Source: Styela clava
Lineage: Eukaryota; Chordata; Ascidiacea; Stolidobranchia; Styelidae
DNA length: 64,000 nucleotides
Direction: 5' to 3'
Assembly: GCF_964204865.1 (NCBI RefSeq)
Contig: NC_135250.1
Span: 27,333,395 to 27,397,394, forward strand
Shown: positions 29,224-58,615 of the stretch, piece after piece
How the letters are laid out: every line of letters begins with the position of its first letter
How positions within the stretch are numbered: the stretch's first letter is position 1
Translations under genes and position numbers: made by a program
Notes under the pieces: generated by a model
Told to the model about the DNA's origin: nothing
Databases searched by the model: none
What the model saw: only the letters and a program-made list of their open reading frames with translations

Positions 29224-31772
29224 TCAGCGATAGAATATCAGAATGCGAGTGAGCATTTCCACTGGCATATTCACGATTGATGACATCATCATTTTTACCG
29301 GCCCAACCTGTTTAAAATAAAAAAAATTTCCAATATTTCAACAACAACGAAAATCATAACGTTTTTGGGTACAATTTTTTTTTAATATTTCCCAATTGAA
29401 AATTCATATTTGTATGATAGTTTTTAATCAAAAATTAGTCTGACCTAGCCGATTTCTTTTAATTTGTTTTTTCATATTCGTCATTTGTCAAAGTTTCGAA
29501 TTTGATTTATTGTTTCGAGTGTATACCAATCGTACTAATTCAATCTACTCTAAGTAATACCACACTATGAGTCTTGAATTCTTATTTATGATTTAAAAGT
29601 CTAAACATCTGCGAAATCTCCACAAGTACCATCATTCCCAATATCATCAGAGATTCCACCGAGACAAACAAACTCTGGATGGAACGATTTACTCTGAAAA
29701 AAATATGCTTACATTTAATTTTGAAGTTTTTAGGATTTCGTTCAGATTTAAAATCTAATAACAAAATTGCAACATAATCCAAAATTTACCTTAACTTCGG
29801 TATTTTTAATTAATTTGTGTCAATTCTATATAAAACGTAATGCAAAACTTTTAATAAGACGGATACCTAAAACTAATTCAAAGTTAAACTTACTTGATGC
29901 CTGGGCACATTGCATTTGGATATCCAGTCAGATTGTACGCTCGAAACTCCAAATAACCTGTTTCAACTGTCGATCTGAAGTTTGGTGGAATAGTTTCTAG
30001 AATCGCATTGTTGCTTCCTTTGTAGAATGTGACTGGAGCAACAAGGGCTTCACTTTCTGAAATAACAACAACACTATTTTATCATAAAAATTTTGAAATT
30101 AATATTTTAAGAGCTTATAATGTTGTAACCTAATGTTATAGCCTGTAAGGGAAGTTTACATCAGTATTGGAGAGCATCATTTCATTGAATCTAGTTCGAG
30201 TGTGGTCAACATTTACAAAAAAAAACTTTTGAGCTGATTGCATTTATCTAAATGAGAATACTTGAACTAACCAAAAACTAATTGCTAGTGATACTTAACC
30301 ACAGTTATTGACTCGAATTCAGTGCGCCCCTTTTTTGTTAGTTTTATTCATCAGTAATCTAAACATGAAAACATAGGCACTCCCGTAGTATGTGTACCAG
30401 GTTAGGGTCGGTCATAATTTTATTCAGACCGATTTTTCTTATTCTAGTTCTATTACGAGGTTCGAGACTGTCTGTGTTAGCCTAGTCAATATCCCTATTT
30501 CCATCGGTTTCAGTGCCTTCACACAACTTGATGTAAAATAGACGAATAAAATTATTTACCTCCATATTGGTACACATATTTCTATACGACATACATTGCA
30601 TTTATCATATCCTATTTCACTATGACGATTTCAAATAAAAAAAGCAACAGTTATAAAACATTGTGTGTGTGTGATTGTTATTGCATTTTTTTATTGTTAA
30701 ACAATGCCAGTGCGTAGTGACAAATTTATTTCTGTTCTGCTTTCAATGAAGTGTATAGTTAAGCTATGCATGTAGTTATTGACACGTAATAACAAATAAT
30801 GTTAACTTGGGAAAGATTTTGGATAACATCATCCGTGATACCATCGGCTTGCGATGCAGTAGTTTTTCTTCATTTAGTTCTGAAAAAATAAAGTTGGTTA
30901 AACAATAACCACCACAAATAATACTCTATCACTAAGTTCATATTCATTTATTATAAATTAGTTTAGTCCTATGATTATTCAAGGAAACTACCAAAAAGTG
31001 CGGGAATACGCAAAAAAACAAGGCAGCGGAAAAGGCCAATACAAAACCCGGAAGTGCCCATCTAGCGCCCATCAGAGTCCAAACCTTCGTAGAATGCAAT
31101 TTAGAAATTGTTCAAAAATATACAAAAGCGTAAAAAATTTCATTTTTTTATTATGATAATTTTCAGTTTTTAAGACAAAGGTGAAAGTAACACAATAAAT
31201 GTGTTTTATTTATGCACAGACCTGGCAAGAAGAATATAACCCATCACAATGTTGGAAGGACTTCCCTCAGCTCGAAATTGGTTATGTCGATATGCGGAAC
31301 TTGATGATACAAAATGACAAGTTCTTCTAAAAAATCTCGAGGGCCTAGACATCCAGTCCTAGGAATAGATGAATCGAAATAAATATGTAGTTCTTATCGC
31401 GGAACACAAGAACATACATACACGTAACAAAGAAACAAATTAAAAAAGATCTACTGGTCTTATCACTTCACAATCACATTTGATTATTGATTGCATCATT
31501 TTTGTCTATTAGGCTATTTCTAAACATGCATGCACATCTTGCACATCTTGAATAAGATGATGCGTTTGTCGTTCAACATAAGATTAGACTCAAGTACATG
31601 AAGTGCATGTATAAATATTATAAAGTTACTAACTTATTATAATTGGACACTTACTTTTTTTGTATTGCTTTTAACAATAGAATTCGCAAACGGAGGCATA
31701 AGAAGGTTGACTAAACTGTATAGCCTTATATTACAAATTATAATTCCCGTTTGTTCTGTTTACCGAGCGTGT
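29224..31772 (-). pseudogene. decayed partial duplicate of the lectin gene, copy D
   Basis: Remnants of the last six exons only: about 31655-31772 (exon 10, truncated at its 5' end), 31222-31358, 30804-30879, 29894-30056, 29609-29693 and 29224-29307. Lesions seen: two in-frame stops in the exon-10 remnant; TGA at 30870-30872, and loss of similarity in the 3' part of the exon-12 equivalent; a one-base deletion and a GT-to-AT donor change in the exon-14 equivalent; a 20-base deletion in the last exon, which shifts the frame before the conserved C-terminus. The exons at 29894-30056 and 31222-31358 remain open. There is no tail, membrane helix or N-terminal lectin half. A dead by-product of the tandem duplication of copy B is the simplest reading. 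Confidence 0.88.
30391..30576. mobile_element. MITE-like element, copy 1
   Basis: A 186-base element with inverted ends TGTGTACCA...TGGTACACA, flanked on both sides by TA. It has no coding capacity. A close relative lies at 63811-64000. The TA flank suggests a Tc1/mariner-type target, but the superfamily is inferred. It sits in an intron remnant of copy D; I did not see it at the matching intron of B, so it likely inserted after the duplication. Confidence 0.72.
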
Positions 31773-33516
31773 CAGTTGTATCATTCCTAAACAATATTTG
31801 GCATTTTCAAACAATTTGGGGCTGCCTATACTTGACTTGACGAATATCAAATAAAGTGATCCAATATGTCTTGATATGATATGATATTCGCATTCATTAT
31901 ATCATTCAGTAAAACGATCCACATGCACATTTCGAATCTAATAAACCTGTTATAAATACGCTATGAAGGAAAATTATATTATCTAAACTTAATATCAGGT
32001 AACCATTTTCGACGTTGCCAAAAGAAACAGGAAGTAATATAAGTAAAACGAGGCCGCGTAGGCGCAATGTTGTCAGACCATTAATATTGAAATCATTTGA
32101 GACGACGACAAATGTATTGTGTAAGACTATGTATTTACAGTATTTAGTTTAAATTCATGATTACTAATAAAATATTTTATGCAGACTTTTAATTTGATAT
32201 GCGAATTTAAATCACATCGGCAGAACTGATGATGTTCCGACTAGGACTCAAATACCCTATTTTCCCGCAATTTGATGTACAGATACTCTTACTGAACTTT
32301 GATTCAATTTAAATCAATACTCAGACACGTTAATGTTATCATAATACATTTATTGAATAATTATAATAGCTATTTAAAGATTTAAAATACACAGATAGTC
32401 ACAATTTTGTACTCAAAAATGTAAGAAAAGCATTTATTATCAGCGATAGGATGATATAATTGTAAAAAATATATCATTTTGCGATCGGTATTAATTGTTT
32501 TTCCCCCGAGTCTTGACCCAACAAAAAAAGTCTTTCTACAGTTTGGCATTGCAAAGTTTTTATATTTATTTCCAATACTCTATTTGCGCTATGTCGGATG
32601 ATTGAAAACTTATTTTTTTGTTAAATACTTGAAAACTTACTCCGATAGATATTTTGCTACTGCCAAAATTAGATATGAAACACAAATATATTATATTTAA
32701 AATCTATGTTACTTTATTAAAAAAATATAAAATTGATGAAATGAGAAACGATTTCAAACGACAAAATAAAATTACACTGCTCCCTACAAGTTCACTAGCA
32801 AAGTGTAAATCAATTTGTTCAAATTAGGCATACGTTTTAATTGTGTATCGATCGATCGAGTATTATGACTTCGTATGTGATTACTGAGGTTTGTCGTACA
32901 CATTTTCTAACACATTTGTCTTTTATGTCGGAATTCTTATAATTATGAGTGGAACCAATTTATTTAATTTTATGACGTGTACAGTTATGAAAATATTTAT
33001 CCATAGATTTGTGAACCAGACCAATGCCCGTAAAAACAATGGGCGTTATAAATTTAATGCACGACAAAAATGTTTCAAGTCCAGTATCACTTTAGAGAGA
33101 TTTTATATTGAAAAAATCAAACAAAATTTCCTACACAAGTAACTTTAAAAACAGGAAGTTAGGTTAATCAACTTCTGATAAAACAAATTTACTATTCATG
33201 TTAGAAGTTTTACAATTTCATAAATTCATTTTTTCATCATAAAATCATATTTAAAAAAATTTTTTTTTACATAATGCCTATTTAATTTTCAAATTACTCA
33301 ACTAGCTGTCTATACTATTTTTATGATTTATAATTCATATAATCAGTGCCAATGAAAGATATTGTATAACCTCAAATAAGTGACAGATGCAAAAATATGT
33401 TACACAATATTGAGAATAGCAATAAAATGAAAGGAAGAATCAAAAATACCAAACATGATAACGAATGCTATAATATTCAATACGATTTCTATCATGAAAA
33501 CATAAAATTAGTTAAT

Positions 33517-41239
<7,723 letters not shown>

Positions 41240-44200
41240 TTTTTGTCCTCTCTAAGACAGATTCAGTAATGAAATATACTATTTATCTGATTGAAAAATA
41301 AACAGGGTAGTTTTAGTATATTTTATAATGGCTTTTAAAAAAAATATTAAGATTAGCGTACGATATTTAAATAAATCTTGCTTGAGACGGTACCTTGGGT
41401 TAGCTTTCGAAAGTCAGCAATCCCAAAAAATTAGAACCACCCTAATTAACACTAGGCAAATGCGTTTAAATTACTGTACCAAATTGTATTCTGAAAATAT
41501 AATTTTGTTTGACATTGAATCTTTTACAGATATATAATCATTCATCGTATAATTTCATCTAATATATTCAAGTCACTATTGCCGATCAGCATTAGATTTC
41601 TAATTCTCATTTTACCCAACTTGTTCTGGTATGCTTTAATATACAAACGTTTTATTGTTTATTTAAAGTAAGTATGCTCTTCCTAAAGAGAGTGTTACTA
41701 AACTGAAGATAACAATATAATGTTCAGTATGATATAGCAATACCAACACTTATTGTTTTACATTCAAGAGATAACTTTGCCCACGTCAGTTCTACTTCCT
41801 CGAAAATAATGTAAGCCGTACTTATTTTGATAATGGCACGATGTGTGTGTTTCAACTATTAAGGGATGATCTTATCGTAACGATATCCTAATCAATTTCA
41901 TCATAAATAGAATTATATATTTTTTGTAATCTATACTTAAGGCACCTATTTAGCTTCCTTTGTGACTTCTTTTGTTTCGTTGTTGTTGTATTCTATTTCA
42001 TTTTAGTTTGATTCTTCATTCGCTGCTGAGTTACACTTCATGATTTACACAAACATATTAATATTGTACATCTCGTGTTTTGAGTTGCATTGATTGGGGA
42101 GAGAATGAGATTTGCATTTAAGATTAGGAATTGGCAGTTAGAGTGAAGCAAATCATACTTGAGCCAATATTTCGTGTTTTAGCAAAGTTGGTTACGGATA
42201 TCGTGATTTTTTACTGCAGTATCTCATTACGAGTATTTTGCTTTAGATTTTAAAGCAAATTGGCAGTTATTTTCGTTAATTTTTAATTATCCTTGAACAG
42301 GAATAAACACAACATTGTACATAATATACCGTTTCCTTCAAACGCGCGTATCTGCCTTAGTATTTGTAATTTTACAAATATTTATAATTTTTATGAAAAC
42401 GATTCTGCAATATCAAATCGAAAGTTGCACATCCCTAACGGCAAGGCTTCATCTGAGAACAAAATTTGCTGACAATATCGACGAACAATCCTATTCCACT
42501 TAATCAATATATTCAACTTATTGTAAGGAATGTGATGTATGGTGCCTTTATATTCATCAGAGAAAGCAGAACTGGGCCAAAGACACAAATCAGTAATCAC
42601 CTAAATTAGTGAAATACCATTTAAAAAAAATTTAATTTTACTCAGTGTCAAGTAGGCTATTTAGTCAGAAGTTATCCCAGAAGTTTAGGTAAAATGGCAA
42701 AGGTAAACTTGAAAATGAGCTTAGATTCCTGCAAAAATTACCTTGAGTCAACTAAAATGATTATGTGCATTCACAGAATATTATAATCTCTTTTCAGTTG
42801 GTGTCATGGTCTGATTCTAATTCATGGTTACTAACTTTTGCGTTTTGAACAATACCCAAATAAAGGTCGTTCAAAAACTCTTGTATAGCGGAAGTATTTA
42901 ATATTAATAGAGGAAGTGTTTAAGATTCCCCGAGAATATTACGCCAGGCATACAATTACCTATCTATATATCAAACAATAACAGCGATATGATAATATAT
43001 TGAAACGAATCAGCTATGAACATTTTTGAGCACAGTAAGCATTAAAAAAATGAACACAACCCGAGTACAGATTGCACCACAAAATAAATTTATTCTCCTA
43101 CAAAAGTTTTTCCCTTTAATAAATATAATATTATATTGTAACGATGATTTTAATTCACGTTTCGGTTTGGTGACTTCCATCATATGAAGCAAGAAACCGA
43201 TATAGTGTCTTATTCTTTGTAAAACATTATTATTTTATGCTAAATACTAGAAGTTAGCAGTTGTTTCTGAGACTGTTGCAAATTGAAATTTTATTAGCAC
43301 AAATTCACTTTATAGGAACAAGAAGAAAAAAATAAACAATTCTATATCTACTTTGTGAAACTTCACTTTAGAATGCTTGCAAATAAATCATTGGCTTCGT
43401 TACTTTGTTATGAGAATTAAGTTTAGATATTCCTGTTGCAGTGTGCGAATCTTTATTTTATATTTCGTCGTTATTATAGTATAGTTCTTTGTTGCTATCA
43501 CTGATTGTCGTCAAGCGACAACGGACTGTATCCGTCTCACTGCATCAATTACTTTCTGTTACGAGTATTGGACGGTAGACCGATTAAGTTAGGACTATAC
43601 AATTGACTCAATGTAATTATGTTCTTGTGTGTAAGTTTAGTTGTGTTTCCAGTTTCAGCCATATTATTATTTTCATACATCTGTCTGCTAGCACAAGCAA
43701 TGTGATTCTGCATTTTGAATATAATTTTAACATAAACTGGGGACACTTATATTTTTACATTTATATATATTTCATCATTTATCCATAAGATAACTATAAA
43801 ATCATGCATAAGAGCTCTTCACTAAAAGGATAAAGGTATTCAAAATGAAACATAAGAAAATAACTAATGGAAGTAGATGTGAGATATAAAACTTAGCTTA
43901 TGTAAAACTTATGTGAAATGAAATAATGAGAGTAAATATAAAACTTATGAAAAATTTATCACCGATGTAGTCAGAGTTGCATATGGATTAATTTTGTAAC
44001 AAATATATCAGTAGATGGCTGGTCCGATAAAAAATGTTGGCTGTGTTTGGGGAAACAGCTTAAAAGAAAGAACTTCATGGGCTTGTAATTTGAAATTAAA
44101 TTGGATGCATTTTTGAGTAAGTATGCTTTTAGTGTGTTAGCAATCAATTATATTATAATTTCATTTTGACCAAACCAGTTAATGGAGATAATTATTTTCT

Positions 44201-44771
44201 GGTTTTTATAAATCCGTCAGTATGTAAAGAAATAAGTTGACGCTCTGGCAAAAGAAATCAGAAAATATAGCAAAGAAAAGGCACGCGAAAAATGTAAAAT
44301 ACATGGGAAAATTCACTGAAACTAAATAGAAGTTGTAGTATAGATATACCATTATTATTGTTTATACTGATTTTATCAGTATTCTACTAGCAAAGTGAAA
44401 TTTGTCAGTAGCGTGGGCTAATACTTTCGCTAATATTTACCTCATTTAATTTTTAAAACAAAATCAATCTGTTTTACCATACTAAAATTTCATACACGTT
44501 ATTAAACAATTTGATGAGCGAAGCAATAGGACAATATATACACAAACTGACAGAAGTTAGTAATAAACGGAATGAATGTTTATTGTCGATATATTACATT
44601 TATATATGCATATATATGGTTTTTGATAAACAATAATAAAAGCTTAAATATGATCTACTAGGGCTCAGAATTACGAAAAAATAAAGATATCGATAGCAAA
44701 AAAATGAACTTTCAAGATGAAAACGTTTGACTTGTTACCCATTACGAAATCTTTATGTGTGACTATATGTC
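41240..44771. other. intergenic region between the 5' end of B and the 3' end of E
   Basis: AT-rich DNA with no lectin exon, RNA gene or element that I could name. It should hold the promoter of B at its left edge. A short inverted repeat (TTGTCG-TCAA-CGACAA-like) is near 43507. Confidence 0.5.
44579..44584 (-). terminator. candidate polyadenylation signal of copy E
   Basis: AATAAA on the minus strand, about 190 bases beyond the stop codon of copy E. Chance occurrence is possible in such AT-rich DNA. Confidence 0.35.
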
Positions 44772-53311
<8,540 letters not shown>

Positions 53312-56300
53312 TTTTTTCACTTTATTAAAATGCTCGAATCATCAAATTCCCAAACACTGCCTTGAAAAAGAATTTTAATTTGACATTACATTATACTCTA
53401 GCTGTTAAACGTCAACTGAATATAGGATATGCTTGCACCAATGCTTTAAAACCTCTTTTGACCCTAAAAAGCAAAACAAATGTGGTTGAAAAAACGTGTG
53501 GAAACGTTATGTATACATGTCTCATTTTGATACGCACGTTGACTCAATATAAAACAGATTAGACAACCCCGATTGGAACAACACAAATTATGAATACTCA
53601 AAATTCATAACATAACCAAGGTGATGATGCATCCTCTTACAAACAAAATATTTGCAATTCCAGCTTTCATTAGGAATATCGATCTTTTAATTTTAAAAAT
53701 AATGTTATTTGCCATAAAACGGTTGATTTTTTCTTTATAACATGGACACCGTCATCGTAATAGTGTTTAAGCCAGTTATTAAGACTTACTTATTAAGACT
53801 CCGGTATCAAGATGTAAGCTTTTGTTACATATCATTGATTTCAAGAATAAAATTACCTGTTCTCTAATTTTCCTTCAATATTTTATCATATTTTCAATCA
53901 TTCTGTGCTATGGGCAAAACAGGTCGTCATCATATTGTCATGCCCGATGAATCACATTGGGAAATGATGATGTGTTGACTTAGATGGGTCAAGACGAGTT
54001 CAAGTTCGAGTTCAGAGGGCATTGTTGAATTTATTTTTTATTAGGGTATTGTTCTAAATTTACTGTATGGTGCATTTTAACAGTTGGCAATCTTTACCCA
54101 TTTATACCCGAGTTTAACTTTGCATTTCATTGTTATGTAGCGTCTGCACAAATGATATTGCACAAAATAGGGAGGCTATCCTTATACTCATCAATTTGCT
54201 TTGTTATTACTGTATATTACATTCTACACAAACAAAGTACTCGTTTTTCTATATTTTTGTGACGAATGTTTATTTATTGTATTTTATCCAGGCTATATAG
54301 GCTAAGTATATTATATAAATGTATGTAAAAACTGTTCCAATAACTTAATATCAATAAAAAACAAATTTGTGAAGTCAGAGTGTAATCTTCACCTAAATTT
54401 CAAAAGCAGTGACAGGAAACACTGACCTATAACTAAATTTGAATTGTACTACACATTCGGTGTGAAACTGGTTACAAAGAAGTGGCGGACAAATTTTATA
54501 TGAAACTTTTATCATGTTGTGAAATCGCCTAAAGTACCATCGAGCTTGCCAATAAACGAACTTTTCATTTGCTAAAACAAAATTCGCCAATCAACACACA
54601 ATATGAATTTTTTTATCTTCATTTATTTTGGAACGTTTTGACGAATATATGATTTTCGACTAGTGCGTAGATCTTGTTGTCAGGATGAAAAGATCGGAAA
54701 CAATCGAAACGATTACTGAGGTTACTAATTACTAATAATTGCTAATAATTACTAAAAATATGAAACGTGAACGGCCCATATAAATATATATCAAATCAAA
54801 CCCGCTATAGCAAGAAAATACCTATCAAATCAATAGGACAATAAGCCAGTCCATTATTCTTCATCACTCAATTTTATCACTTTCATCTGTATATATATAT
54901 ATATCCAGTTCTTGTATTCAAAAATTCTAAGATCGAGTTAGCCTTTGTACTAAACTCACTAATTATACAATATGTTCCCCAATTTCAGGAAATGTATGAT
55001 GGGCATTACATAAATCTAATATATAACTTTCGAAACACTAAATATAACGTTAGTCGTCATCTGCAATGCGCTCTACCTACCAGTCTAAAATCCAAAACCT
55101 AACTACGACATTCCATGAACAGCCTGTCTCAAACCTTATAATTTCCATCAGTGTGTATATACCATAATTAATATTACCATTATTACCGAACTATATTATC
55201 GAATTATTGACTAATTTCATCGACAATAAGTAAAAAAGAGTTTTTTGACTTGAAAAATGTATTCGGGAGTGGTAGTCGTGAATCACAATTTTGATATGAT
55301 AGCATTATTCAAAAGAAAAAACCCTAAAAAATGTATAACCCCTTGATATGCGAATTTTTGGCAAGTGAAAAATTCATGTATTGGCAAGCTTGAGAATACT
55401 TTAAAACAGAAAAAAGAAGAGGTATTCAAATTTATTCTACTATGTCCTAAAAACTAACTTTACAATTGAATTTTTTAGAGCAGTGTTTCTTTTGACATAA
55501 TATGAAGTGCAGAATATTTTTGAATGACTCTCTAAATATCTAAAATATTGATTTGAAGAATATTTTAATTTTTAAACTATGAACTATCATTATTTTATAA
55601 TAATCTGATGTCAAATAATTTTATTTACTCTAGGTATATGAGTAAGTAAGTATACAAACCTCAAAACTAGTTACCTCAATAACAATAGTGAATTAATAGA
55701 ATTTTATTTCAAATTACTCTACTTCAAAATTTATGTTAAGATAACTTTTCCAATTAACACTGATATATAATCTCACGTATTTAATAAAGAATAGGTTGCG
55801 GATGTAATATGCATTATTATAATTGCAATAGACGGGTAATAACAGCGGTTCTTATTTCAAAATAATTTTGTTGGAATATAATGTGTACAATATGTCGATA
55901 CCACATAACCTTAAAGCATATGTATGATTGACATATCCCAACCTACGACAAATTTTAAACGCCACCTTTATCAAAAAGAATTCTATAATCTATTCTCAGT
56001 CAGAAATTTACACTACGGTTGAACGGTATTGACCCATCCATGTCAACACATTACTTTCGTTCCTCTATATTTGCTATATGATTCATGGATCATGACCGTG
56101 TGACGACCGTGTTTGTCCGCACGTGAGAAGGAATAAAATTATTGTGAAAATGAAGTGCAAGTATGTTTTATACCACGGGTGTGCTACATGTATTACTGGG
56201 GGCCCCAGATACACAGTACATTGATTACGTCATAGGCGAAGATAATAAATAGAATTTAGATATAGGCTTCAAAACGCCAAAAGATTAAAATTACTGGCAC

Positions 56301-56800
56301 AAACTAGATGAAACTAAATTCAAAAATCATTTTTCGGGACGCAAACCATTCAAAATTGGCATTTCTCCACGGGTCGCACAATTTTTTCTTGTGGCACCGC
56401 ATTGGGCCCGCGGGTCTCAGGAAGAAATACGGAAAAATATTTACATTATATACCTTGGTTTTTCATTTATCTGACATGGGTTAACTTCTTTGGGTGTACA
56501 TAAAAATTGAATTGAGCATTTAGTATATTTGTTTATATTACCTATATTTATATTTGGCGCTGCCTTTCTCATCAGGATTATATTGAATGCGAGTGAAAAA
56601 TTGTGATCTAAATACACGATGTTTTCATTTCTATTTATTTTTAGGTCACACGTGGCTAAAACAATTTTGCAACACTATTTACATTCAGTTGACAGTCAAC
56701 GGAAAGAGTTAGCTGTCGTTCTCAATTTCTTGAAACCAAAAGAAATTTGGGTTGGTTTTAAAATTGTTTACGATTCAAGCTTTTTGGATACGATAAAAAA
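53312..56800. other. divergent intergenic region between copies E and F
   Basis: 3.5 kb separate the ATG codons of E (-) and F (+). Any shared or bidirectional promoter of this head-to-head pair must lie here, but no element could be called. No other coding exon was recognised. The stretch 56170-56420 is GC-richer (GGGGGCCCC, GGGCCCGCGGG) and may be a transposon remnant. Confidence 0.5.
56170..56420. mobile_element. possible non-autonomous DNA transposon remnant
   Basis: Between ACGGGTGTGCTACATG and GGGCCCGCGGGTC the composition shifts to GC-rich, with GGGCC-type motifs like those near 1740-1780. These recall degraded hAT-type elements, but no clear terminal repeats or target duplication were seen. 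Confidence 0.25.
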
Positions 56801-58609
56801 ATGTGGCAATCCGGTGATGATGCTAACGCTTATGAATGTGACATGCGGTATAACGATAGATCCGAAAGTAAGGTACTATATAGAATTTAATAAATAAATA
56901 GTAACATGAGATAAAAAAAAAACGCTGCAAAGCTTTAAAAAAAGTTTTAAACCAATTTTACACTCCTACGGATGTTGTGGTAGAACAATTGAATATGTAA
57001 GTAATTATATTTATTGATAACCAAGATACATTGCAAACAATAAGAAAATGTATCAAAATTTAAATAACGCAACTTATAAAGTGTTGTTATAGTTGAGAAA
57101 TTTTTAGCGAATTTTTCCGTGATTTACAATTTAATGAACGAAATGAGTCTGACGTAAAATTTCAAACATTATTTTTCATACTTTTTCAGTGGCCAGTATT
57201 TCTCGTCATGAAAGTGAAACTGGACCGTATGTTAAAATGTCATCAACAAAGCAATTTAATACTAGACGTCATTTTTCACCACCTCTGCCTTTGCAGCCAT
57301 TGGATAAGAATACATTCAGCCGATCACAACCATCCCCTATCCCTGTCAACTCGTCCTCATCAACTAATATCATTTGGCAAAAATCATTGAAAAAGTGGAT
57401 CTTTGTTCTTGCAGCATTGTCATCTATATCCGTTGTCTTAATTATTGGATCGTCAACCCCTCAATGGCTATTGTATCACCAGGTTGGTGTTTATATTTAA
57501 ATGAGTGTTACAAATGACATATTTATTTATTTAAAAATATTGATACTATATTTGAGAATATCTTCATCCTCACTAATACCGATTTCATTATCTGTGTGAA
57601 TATTTAGGTTTTCTTTCGTAAATGAACTAAATGCAATTTAAAATATATATAATTTTTTACATATAGTCAAATATATAATCTCATATCGTCCCGCAAGTTA
57701 CGACATTCGGGCTCTTGCATTGATTCAGAAAAGGCTGCCACCATATATTTTTTGCCGAGTCGAGTCACATTTTTTTTGACTGAATTTCACAACGCCGAAG
57801 GTTCAAGATGTTTTCATTAATTTTAAACTTATTTTAATTTCCAGTAAGAATATTGACAGCTATTGATATTCCTATATCGATCTTTTCCCAATTTTTTTTT
57901 TGAATCTGTCTGTACTTTTGTATTGGTATAACACATTTACGTATTGCATTGTTTCACCTACCAATGTTAACAAAATTATTAGGTATTTCGTTTTTCATTG
58001 TTTCATATGATTCATTTAATGATGAAAATTTTTTATAATTTATTGTCATGAAATTGCAATCATTAAATTATAAAAATGCGAGAGGTAATATTTCAAAAAC
58101 GAATTTCAATTAAAAGCAATAAGGTCACTAATGACCCGGCGTGTCCTTTGTTTCGTTTTGTACGTCATTATAAAAACATTCATTGAAACTCGCTGACAAA
58201 CGCTGTCACGCCATACACCATGTCAAAGGTTTAACAATAGCATGCTTTGTTATTTTATTTGGATCGGATACTGCAGGAAATGAATTCAATTTAACCTTTC
58301 TTAATGAGACAGAAAAATGAAGAAGTTCATGACCAAAAAGGGCATTTTATATAACTCAACCCGTGAATATTATCAATAATGCTAAATGAAGTGATTTCTG
58401 AATAATAACTTCATCTATCCTTACAAAAAATAAGTAATTTCTTTGTATAAAAATTTTGGGATGTGAATTAAAATTAAATTCAATATATTCAAAATGACAA
58501 AAATAAATTTTGATTTGAATATTCTAATATACAGCTTACAACAACAAGTGTACAAAGATCTGAAGCGACATCTTGTAAAGAATTGTTTGAGCAAGGAATC
58601 ATGACGAGT

Positions 58610-58615
58610 GGAAGT
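58610..58615 (+). other. one-base frameshift in exon 3 of copy F
   Basis: Before this point the frame reads CKELFEQGIMTSG; after it YHIKPELKFENIE is found one frame over. That matches the order in E ([15 protein letters not shown]) and B (GIYSIKPENDF). The exon length, 119 rather than 120, agrees. Confidence 0.8.

Larger units (their letters stand above)
28035..31772. repeat. segmental tandem duplication, left unit (contains copy D)
   Basis: Matches the 3' flank and 3' exons of copy B (31785 to about 36670) in the same order and orientation. Shared landmarks include AAAGTGATCCAATATGTC (28235; 31854), AAAACAAATTTACTATTCAT (28879; 33179) and every exon from the last back to part of exon 10. 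The right edge falls inside the exon-10 equivalent, near 31772. Confidence 0.75.

Noticed and set aside
43495..43540. Inverted repeat TTGTCGTCAAGCGACAA as a possible RNA hairpin
   Set aside because: The stem is short and isolated, and no flanking RNA-gene features were visible.
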